Source: Syntrophales bacterium (GTDB lineage Bacteria > Desulfobacterota > Syntrophia > Syntrophales > UBA8958). Taken from it: DNA of 19,239 bases. A model generated the notes under the pieces. The model was not told the origin of the DNA. It searched no databases and worked only from the letters and a program-made list of their open reading frames with translations. Of the stretch, positions 1-5,380 are shown piece after piece. The position numbers and the translations under genes are program-made. Position 1 is the stretch's first letter; each line of letters begins with the position of its first letter. The stretch lies in assembly GCA_023231165.1 (NCBI GenBank), contig JALNVY010000017.1:1-19239 (forward strand), written 5' to 3'.

Positions 1-111
1 ATTATCGAAATAGATGCCGGACGGACTGTCGAGATCGTCGTCCTGAAAGGTCAGGAGCTTAAAGTAGCGGGCGGCAGTCGCACGAAACAGATGTCATCGA
101 AAACTCAATAA
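1..111 (+). CDS. C-terminal end of a TraB/VirB10-like conjugation protein (partial)
   Basis: An open frame enters from the left edge and ends at a TAA 14 bases before the next gene. The 36 visible residues read IIEIDAGRTVEIVVLKGQEL and then a charged tail. A short beta-type segment of the form 'I-x-AG-x-x-V-x-(I/V)-V-x-x-G' close to the stop is typical of the end of TraB/TrbI/VirB10 proteins, which span from inner to outer membrane in type IV secretion systems. The position directly before dsbC-traV-traA-traC agrees with this, because traB precedes traV in F-like operons. The identification rests on a short tail plus context, and most of the protein lies outside the window. Confidence 0.6.
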   Translation: MIEIDAGRTVEIVVLKGQELKVAGGSRTKQMSSKTQ

Positions 112-125
112 AAAAGGAGGCCGTA

Positions 126-857
126 ATGCCCATTTATTCCAATTATATTGCTATTTTGTCGATCCTTGCGGTTCTGGTTTGCCCCTCTTTATGCCGTTCA
201 GCAGAGGATTTCAGCACCGTTAAAAAGGCGCTGGAAGGAATGAAAATCGACTCCATCAGATATGTCGACGGGTTGGAGATGTACGAGGTTGTGACCAACA
301 CCCAGGCGGCCTATCTGACGAAGGACTTGCGCTACTTTATTGTTGGCAGGGTGTTCGACCTTAGCACCAAGCGTGATCTGACTACAGAGAGAATAAACAG
401 TCTGCGCCATATCGACTTTTCCACACTCAACCTGAAAAACGCGATCAAAATGGGAACCGGCAAAACATCCATAGCGGTCTTTACCGACCCGGATTGCGGA
501 TACTGCAAGAAACTCCACGGGGAATTGAGTAAGCTCAAGGATGTCACGGTGTATATATATCTATATCCGCTGGCGTCGTCGAACAGCGAAGCGAAAACCA
601 AGTCGGCTGCGATCAGGTGTGCCAACGATAGCCTGTCCGCGATGAACACGGTTTTTTTGGGCAAAAAACCATTCAAGCCCGCCGGCAAGCCGACGGCAGC
701 TTGTATGACCATCATTGAGGAGAATATCCGTTTCGGTAAGGAGCGAGGCATAAATGCAACTCCAACGGTAATCCTGGAAGACGGGCGAGTCGTTCCCGGC
801 TACAAGAGTGCATCCGACTTAACCGCCATTATCAACAAAAAAGAGGCGAAACAATGA
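126..857 (+). CDS. dsbC: DsbC-like periplasmic thiol:disulfide isomerase of the conjugation operon
   Basis: This 243-residue protein has an N-terminal hydrophobic segment (about residues 7-22) ending near an AEDF junction, consistent with a Sec signal peptide. Residues about 28-100 resemble the DsbC dimerisation domain. A thioredoxin fold follows with the active site CGYC at 124-127, in the context FTDPDCGYCKKL, and a cis-proline TP at 212-213 near the end. DsbC-type enzymes reshuffle wrong disulfides in the periplasm. In F-like and SXT-like conjugation operons a dedicated copy helps fold cysteine-bearing transfer proteins, and the following TraV carries extra cysteines. The start has a GGAGG-type site at 116-120 with a short spacer. 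The stop overlaps the traV start by four bases (ATGA), so the two are translationally coupled. Confidence 0.88.
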   Translation: MPIYSNYIAILSILAVLVCPSLCRSAEDFSTVKKALEGMKIDSIRYVDGLEMYEVVTNTQAAYLTKDLRYFIVGRVFDLSTKRDLTTERINSLRHIDFSTLNLKNAIKMGTGKTSIAVFTDPDCGYCKKLHGELSKLKDVTVYIYLYPLASSNSEAKTKSAAIRCANDSLSAMNTVFLGKKPFKPAGKPTAACMTIIEENIRFGKERGINATPTVILEDGRVVPGYKSASDLTAIINKKEAKQ

Positions 858-1417
858 GTATGAGAACTATTGTCCTGTTGACGGTGATATTCGTGTCGCT
901 TCTGGCTGTTTCTGGATGCTCACCGAAGTTTGCGTGTTCCGATGACATCTACTCTGGTGAGCCGCGATGCAGTTCCGTGAGTGGCATGTACAACACCAAG
1001 ATGCGTGGTGCGGTAGATACTAGTGTGAAAAAGAAAGATTTAGAAGAAGCGCCGATTCAGAAACTTGTCCCGAAGCAGGCCACGAAATCGGATCAGGGAG
1101 TTGATATCCTTAAAAGTATGAACTATGCCGCAAAAGTGCCTATTCGCGTCCCACCGAAGATCATTCGCATTTGGATTGCGCCATGGGAGGACTCAGACGG
1201 AGATCTACATCAACCTGGCTACATTTTCAGCGAAATAAACGATAAGCGGGGCCGGTGGTTGTTTGGGGAAAAGGAAACAACAGGTTCGCAACCCATGTTG
1301 AAGCCAATTGAGCGGGTTCAGGACGACTCAGCGAACCAAAAACAGGGACAGGAGAAGCCGGAGAAGGAAAGCAAGCCACCCGTTAACAAGCAGCAACCTA
1401 CACTAAAGCTGAAGTGA
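854..1417 (+). CDS. traV: TraV-like outer-membrane lipoprotein of F-type T4SS
   Basis: This 187-residue protein begins with a lipoprotein signal peptide. A hydrophobic run is followed by the lipobox VSGC with the lipidated cysteine at residue 22. Cysteines at 28 and 39 follow, in the pattern FACSDDIYSGEPRC. TraV proteins typically have one or two cysteines just after the lipobox, followed by a poorly conserved proline/lysine-rich tail, as seen here (KPEKESKPPVNK near the end). TraV forms the outer-membrane core of the conjugation channel with TraK and TraB. The gene overlaps dsbC by four bases and precedes the pilin gene. The family call rests on lipobox, cysteines, size and gene order. The middle is not conserved enough to recognise by eye. 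Confidence 0.78.
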   Translation: MSMRTIVLLTVIFVSLLAVSGCSPKFACSDDIYSGEPRCSSVSGMYNTKMRGAVDTSVKKKDLEEAPIQKLVPKQATKSDQGVDILKSMNYAAKVPIRVPPKIIRIWIAPWEDSDGDLHQPGYIFSEINDKRGRWLFGEKETTGSQPMLKPIERVQDDSANQKQGQEKPEKESKPPVNKQQPTLKLK

Positions 1418-1428
1418 TACTAAGCCGA

Positions 1429-1455
1429 GAGCGCTTCAGGCCCTCCGGAACGCTC
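1429..1455 (+). promoter_or_regulatory. Hairpin in the traV-traA gap
   Basis: The 106-base gap between traV and the pilin gene contains an inverted repeat. GAGCG at 1429-1433 pairs with CGCTC at 1451-1455, and TTC/GAA extends the stem past a bulged C. There is no T-tract, so it is not a simple terminator. It could be an mRNA processing or stabilising structure before the highly expressed pilin message (inference). Confidence 0.35.
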
Positions 1456-1523
1456 CACCGATTCAAAGTTCATTCAAGGCACGGAAGTAATACTATTCAA
1501 AATACACAAGAGGAGGAGAAACA

Positions 1524-1835
1524 ATGCTGAAAAATATCTTTACCGGGATTTTCACGAATGACTCGATCTTTGTTCCCACCGCTTTATTGCTGTTATGGGC
1601 GTCTGCTGTCTGGGCTGGTACGGGAGGGACGGAGTTTACTGACCTGTACACGACGATTCAGGGCTGGTCGCAAGGCTATCTGGGCAAAACGATTGCTATA
1701 GGCGCTTTCATTGTGGGGATGGGTATCGGTATCGCCCAACAGTCCATCATGGCGATCGCATTGGGTATCGGATCAGCGATGGCTGTGCAGTATGCCCCAA
1801 ACATCATCGACTCTATGGTTACGGCCCTGATTTAA
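1524..1835 (+). CDS. traA: TraA-like F-type conjugative pilin
   Basis: This 103-residue small protein has a leader with a hydrophobic segment ending in SAVWA at about residue 31. Cleavage there would leave a mature pilin of about 72 residues, close to the 70 residues of F pilin. The mature part has a short polar stretch with GWSQGYLGK and then two hydrophobic glycine/alanine-rich helices (IAIGAFIVGMGIGIA and IMAIALGIGSAMAVQYAPNI). This is the two-helix hairpin of F-type pilins. A strong AGGAGG site at 1511-1516 precedes the start. The position between traV and traC is seen in non-F members of the F-type T4SS class. The pilin would be stored in the inner membrane and assembled into the extended pilus. 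Confidence 0.85.
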   Translation: MLKNIFTGIFTNDSIFVPTALLLLWASAVWAGTGGTEFTDLYTTIQGWSQGYLGKTIAIGAFIVGMGIGIAQQSIMAIALGIGSAMAVQYAPNIIDSMVTALI

Positions 1836-1859
1836 CATGGTGGCAGAATTTGACACAAA

Positions 1860-2024
1860 ATGGGAAAGCTCGATGAATATACCGTAATTGTCATTGATGA
1901 CCAGGGCTGCGAGCTTGCGCCTTGCCGTCCCGCCCGCGCAAGGCTCCTGCTGCAAAAGGGCCATGCGCAAATGTTGAGCCAGCATCCATTCACGCGATAC
2001 AGCTACTCAAAGAAAGGAGAGGCG
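1860..2024 (+). other. PLMP/RRXRR-like coding segment in frame with TraC
   Basis: Residues 8-47 of the long TraC frame read TVIVIDDQGCELAPCRPARA, then RLLLQKGHAQ and HPFTRY. This follows the IscB/IsrB N-terminal pattern: a beta strand V-x-V-x-D, a G, a 'PLMP' turn (here ELAPC), P-x-RAR-x-LL-x-x-G-x-A, then PFT. The basic RR pair usually before PFT is replaced by SQ-H, so the motif is degenerate there. No RuvC or HNH motif follows. An in-frame stop (1851-1853) makes ATG 1860 the first possible start, and no stop separates the segment from traC. It is either a real N-terminal domain, a leader peptide coupled to traC, or a domesticated fragment. Confidence 0.6.
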
Positions 2025-4430
2025 ATGGAGACGTTAAGAGCGTCAAAGACAATGCTTAACCGGCAGCCGTTCTCGGAGTTGCTGCCCTACCTTGCCTACA
2101 ACGACAATAGCAAGGCGTTCATCCTCGACTATGGTGTTGGCTTCGTCTATGAGTGTAGTCCCCTGCCCTATCCAAGTTCCGGTGCGGTGTCAACTCTGAG
2201 GGGTTTATTTGAGTCGGCGTTTCCGCCGGGAACATCGCTTCAAGTAACCATTTATACATCCAGACAAATTGGTCCGCACCTCGATTCCTACATAATGTTT
2301 AGGGAGAACACGCACGGCAATTCCATATTCACCGATCTGGCCCGGCAGCGTTCGGAGTTTCTGCAATCCGGCGTGGACAGGTCTTTGTTCAAGGGCTGCG
2401 ATATAAGGGTCAGAGAATTCCGGTTGCTCGTTTCGGCATTGGTGCCCTGTGCGCATACCCCGCAGGCTATCGACAATATCCTGAAAAATACGCTGCCTAC
2501 AATGAAGGAAAGCGTTTACCAGGCCCTGAATACAGCAGGCCTTGCCCCTATAGACGTTGGACCGGAAGAACTGATCAACACGTTGAGTGAATTGCTGAAT
2601 CCAGGGCATTTCCGCAACGACGCCCTCCGTTACGATCCTCGGCTACCAGTGAAGAACCAGATAATTTATGCGGACAACGAAATCAAGGTGGAAAAGGACT
2701 GTCTTATCGTTGACGAGTATCATGTCAAGAGCTACACAGTGAAACAATATCCCCGCGAATGGGATGTGTCGAGTATCATCAATTATACCGGTGACCTGTA
2801 CCAAAACGTAAAGCAGATTGGGTGCCCTTTCATGATTACCATGAACTGCGAGTATCCCGATCCGGTTGGAGCGCGACGCGATATACAGAAAAAGTCCATG
2901 ATGGCTAGTTATCAGGCTTTTGGACAATTTGCGAAATGGCTTCCCCAGACGGCGATGAAGAAGGAGCAGTTCGATTTGTTTAACATGGCTCTGGAACACG
3001 GCGAATCTCCCTTTTTTGGGTATATGAACTTGTTCCTTTATGCTCAGGACGAAGCCGAGGCATCCGCGATGTCAGGCATTTGTCAGAGTCTTTACCGGGG
3101 CATGGGGTTCATCTTGCAGGAAGACACATATATCATGTTGCCTCTGTTTTTGCAGTCTCTTCCCATGTCGTACCAGGCGTCGATGCAAAAAGACCTGCGT
3201 AGGCGAAGAACCTTCACAACCTCGAACGTATCCGAGCTTGCGCCGATGCAGGCCGATTGGAAGGGCGCAGGCCGTCCTGTTATGTCCCTTGTCAGCCGTC
3301 GCGGGCAGCTTCAGTTTATAGACATATTCAGCAACCGTCGAGGTGGCTTCTCAGGGGTCGTATGCGCGAGCACGGGAGCGGGCAAGTCGTTCTTCATTAA
3401 CGAGATGATTGTATCATATCTTGGCCTGGGGGCGAAGGTGTGGGTGATTGACGTCGGCAGAAGCTACGAAAAGCTGTGTTCGTTTTTGGATGGAGACTTC
3501 CTGGTGTTCGATACCCAGTCTAGCATCAACGTAAACCCGTTCACGTCCATCGTTGACATCAACGAGGAAATGCCCATGCTCAAAGCAATAATCGCTCAAA
3601 TGGCATCGCGTAATCCTCTCGACGATCTATCCATGGCGAATCTTGAAGAAGCAATAAAGGTAAGCTACTCAGAGAGAGGTCAAGCGACAACCATAACCAA
3701 TATAGCTGATTATCTGTCCCAAAAAGAGGATCCCCGGCAGGTGGACCTCGGCAAAAAGCTCTTTCCCTACACGGCTTCCGGATCATACGCATCCTTTTTC
3801 GAGGGGCCAAGCTCGTTTTCCCCGAAACAGGGTTTTGTAGTTCTGGAATTGGAGGAATTAAAATCGAAGAAGGATCTTCAGGAAGTGGTTCTGCTCACGC
3901 TGGTCTATAAAATTCAGCAGGACATGATGGTGCGGGGCGAGAACAAGCTGGTCATTATTGATGAGGCGTGGGATCTACTTACCGGCGGCAATACGAGTCA
4001 GTTCATGGAGACCGGCTATCGCCGGTTCAGGAAATACGGTGGAGCATGTTTTTCGATCACCCAGAGCATAAACGACTTCTATAAGATTCCAGCTGGCGTG
4101 GCGATCATGGAGAACTCCGATTATTTGTTTCTACTCAGGCAGCGTCCTGAGAGCATCGAGGCGTTGAAACAGTCACAGAAAGTGTCGATTTCGGAGGGGA
4201 TGTACGAACTGCTAAAATCGGTACATACGGACACTGGCAATTATTCAGAAATATTTTTGTATACTCCGGACGGCATAGCCATTGGCCGCCTTGTGGTGGA
4301 CCGCTTCACACAGCTTTTATACACGACGAAGGCCGATGAGTACATGGCACTCAAGCAGTTGACCGAAGGTGGAATGTCTATTCGAGACGCGATCCTTGAA
4401 ACAATAAAAACAGAGCAGGCTCGGCAGTAG
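1860..4430 (+). CDS. traC: TraC-type T4SS assembly ATPase, frame opened by a PLMP/RRXRR-like N-terminal segment
   Basis: This is the VirB4/TraC-class ATPase that energises pilus assembly at the inner membrane. The family N-terminus begins about residue 56 of the 856-residue frame, and NRQPFSELLPYLAYN with a following FILDYGVGFVYE block matches F TraC well. Walker A is STGAGKS at residues 504-510 (lysine 509). Walker B is LVIIDEAWDLL with the D-E pair at 701-702. The C-terminal RRFRKYGGACFSITQS stretch is also typical. Two starts are possible. ATG 1860 has no clear ribosome site and gives the long form. ATG 2025 has AAGGAG five bases upstream and gives an 801-residue TraC of ordinary layout. 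The first 55 codons resemble the IscB PLMP domain (separate entry). The gene lies 24 bases after the pilin gene. Confidence 0.92.
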   Translation: MGKLDEYTVIVIDDQGCELAPCRPARARLLLQKGHAQMLSQHPFTRYSYSKKGEAMETLRASKTMLNRQPFSELLPYLAYNDNSKAFILDYGVGFVYECSPLPYPSSGAVSTLRGLFESAFPPGTSLQVTIYTSRQIGPHLDSYIMFRENTHGNSIFTDLARQRSEFLQSGVDRSLFKGCDIRVREFRLLVSALVPCAHTPQAIDNILKNTLPTMKESVYQALNTAGLAPIDVGPEELINTLSELLNPGHFRNDALRYDPRLPVKNQIIYADNEIKVEKDCLIVDEYHVKSYTVKQYPREWDVSSIINYTGDLYQNVKQIGCPFMITMNCEYPDPVGARRDIQKKSMMASYQAFGQFAKWLPQTAMKKEQFDLFNMALEHGESPFFGYMNLFLYAQDEAEASAMSGICQSLYRGMGFILQEDTYIMLPLFLQSLPMSYQASMQKDLRRRRTFTTSNVSELAPMQADWKGAGRPVMSLVSRRGQLQFIDIFSNRRGGFSGVVCASTGAGKSFFINEMIVSYLGLGAKVWVIDVGRSYEKLCSFLDGDFLVFDTQSSINVNPFTSIVDINEEMPMLKAIIAQMASRNPLDDLSMANLEEAIKVSYSERGQATTITNIADYLSQKEDPRQVDLGKKLFPYTASGSYASFFEGPSSFSPKQGFVVLELEELKSKKDLQEVVLLTLVYKIQQDMMVRGENKLVIIDEAWDLLTGGNTSQFMETGYRRFRKYGGACFSITQSINDFYKIPAGVAIMENSDYLFLLRQRPESIEALKQSQKVSISEGMYELLKSVHTDTGNYSEIFLYTPDGIAIGRLVVDRFTQLLYTTKADEYMALKQLTEGGMSIRDAILETIKTEQARQ
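2014..2027 (+). promoter_or_regulatory. Strong internal ribosome binding site and ATG for TraC
   Basis: AAGGAG at 2014-2019 lies five bases before ATG 2025. It sits exactly where the recognisable TraC family homology begins, inside the longer open frame. ATG 1860 has only a weak GGTGG further upstream. This supports internal initiation giving an 801-residue TraC. Confidence 0.65.
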
Positions 4431-4473
4431 GCAGTACCATCCGCGGAACTGACACAAGGAAGGGCTTTTCAAT

Positions 4474-5163
4474 ATGACAGCATCATTTATCGTAGCGTCC
4501 CTGGCGCTGACTGCAGCTCTGGGTTCAAGTCAAACTCCTTACGTTTATCCTTCCCAAACCGCAACCTATGCGGAGGGTATGGTCTACGTGATGTGCGATG
4601 ACGGCCCCGCTCCAACACCCAAGCACACAAGGCCGTCGCAGCAGTTCGTCCGTCAGGGCATTCATCAGTCTCAAGTAGCGAACCAATCTGGGACACCGTT
4701 CAGACTGGACCCGAGCAAGATTCTTCCCCCGAAGCCTAAACCGCCACAGACGATCCGGGGAACCCTTTATTTCGAGTACAATTCATCAAGTCTGCCTCAG
4801 TGCGACAAACTGAGGCTGGCTGAGCTTAGACAAGCAGCAGCGGCGCCAGGCGCCAAAGTAACTATCACGGGCTATACGGACAAGCGGGGAAAGAAGCGTT
4901 ACAATGACCGGCTTGCCCTGTTGCGAGCTAATTCGGTCAGGAAGTACCTCGGCCTCGGTAAGGAAACCGCTGTTATCGGTAAGGGAAAGTGCTGTTACTT
5001 GGATGAATCCCATGAAGGGAAAGACAGGCGGGTGGAAGTGGTAATCGAAAGGGAGGCTCAGAAGGTGCAGAAGGCAACTGTTGTTACGCACGAGCCAAAT
5101 CAGAATGTCGCTACGGTCAAACCTATGAAGGACGAAAAGAGCGAGGAAGGCATCGACGATTAA
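4474..5163 (+). CDS. OmpA-family (peptidoglycan-binding) protein at the end of the tra cluster
   Basis: This 229-residue protein has a hydrophobic N-terminus (FIVASLALTAALGSS) that could be a weak signal peptide, although its n-region lacks basic residues. A proline-rich linker follows (about 45-92). Residues about 97-192 form an OmpA C-terminal-like domain: LYFEYNSSSL, then VTITGYTDKRG at 129-139, then YNDRLALLRANSVRKYL at 143-159, ending in DRRVEVVIE. The TD-x-x-G and ND-x-L-x-x-x-RA-x-x-V signatures are those of domains that bind diaminopimelate peptidoglycan. A charged tail closes the protein. It follows traC by 43 bases with an AAGGAAG site and ends before a strong terminator, so it is probably the last gene of the tra transcript here. 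It may anchor the secretion channel to the wall (inference). Confidence 0.82.
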   Translation: MTASFIVASLALTAALGSSQTPYVYPSQTATYAEGMVYVMCDDGPAPTPKHTRPSQQFVRQGIHQSQVANQSGTPFRLDPSKILPPKPKPPQTIRGTLYFEYNSSSLPQCDKLRLAELRQAAAAPGAKVTITGYTDKRGKKRYNDRLALLRANSVRKYLGLGKETAVIGKGKCCYLDESHEGKDRRVEVVIEREAQKVQKATVVTHEPNQNVATVKPMKDEKSEEGIDD

Positions 5164-5218
5164 CGCTGACGTGTTCACGAAAAAGTCACCAACACCGGAA
5201 TAACAATTCTTGCGTGGT

Positions 5219-5267
5219 AAAAGTGCAAAGGCCGGATGGGGAAATTACCCTGTCCGGCCTTTTTATG
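5219..5267 (+). repeat. Direct repeat copy 1 (terminator module upstream of the Ig-repeat gene)
   Basis: A ~50-base sequence starting AAAAGTGCAAAGGCCGGATG and ending TTTTTATG occurs here and again at 8371-8420 in the same orientation. The two differ by one C/T change and one inserted A. The copies flank the large gene at 5381-8335. Confidence 0.9.
5227..5264 (+). terminator. Rho-independent terminator of the tra cluster
   Basis: A perfect 10-bp stem pairs AAAGGCCGGA (5227-5236) with TCCGGCCTTT (5253-5262). Further GGG/CCC pairing is possible inside the loop, and a five-T tract follows. It lies 63 bases after the OmpA-like gene. The A-rich 5' side means it could also act on the opposite strand. 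Confidence 0.88.
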
Positions 5268-5380
5268 CCCGATACGAAATCACACGAAGTAGTACATAAA
5301 CGGATACCCCATATCGGGCGATTGGATTGCATCCTATTTTTCCCTCAAAAGACAAATTCTATAAGGAGGAACGTAAGGTA
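5265..5380 (+). promoter_or_regulatory. Conserved leader of the first Ig-repeat gene (copy 1)
   Basis: About 120 bases from TTTTATGCCCGATACGAAAT up to the start codon are shared with the leader at 17233-17350. GCCCGATA (5267-5274) pairs perfectly with TATCGGGC (5312-5319), closing a 37-base loop. A small GGAT/ATCC hairpin follows, then an invariant TTTTTCCCTCAAAAGA stretch and an AAGGAGGA ribosome site at 5363-5370, ten bases before ATG 5381. It starts directly at the T-tract of the upstream terminator, so any promoter must lie within it or overlap the terminator. I recognise no known riboswitch class. Confidence 0.6.

Noticed and set aside
1837..1887. Short frame (about 16 codons) from ATG 1837 between traA and traC
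   Set aside because: No ribosome site and no recognisable sequence; probably chance.
1860..4430. A complete IscB/IsrB RNA-guided nuclease gene
   Set aside because: Only the PLMP-like start is present; the frame continues as TraC with no RuvC, bridge-helix or HNH motifs, and I see no evident guide RNA structure in the 24-base upstream gap.
5315..5332. Sigma54-type promoter (GG-N10-GC) in the first leader
   Set aside because: The GC of the -12 element is lost in the otherwise conserved second leader (TTACA instead of TTGCA), so it is unlikely to be functional.
5261..5380. c-di-GMP (GEMM) riboswitch
   Set aside because: The conserved GEMM blocks and tetraloop/receptor pattern are absent; only a generic hairpin and unique blocks are seen.
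5327..5380. Upstream TTG start for the first Ig-repeat protein
   Set aside because: It lies inside the leader shared with the second gene and has no ribosome site; ATG 5381 has AAGGAGGA at good distance and begins a proper signal peptide.
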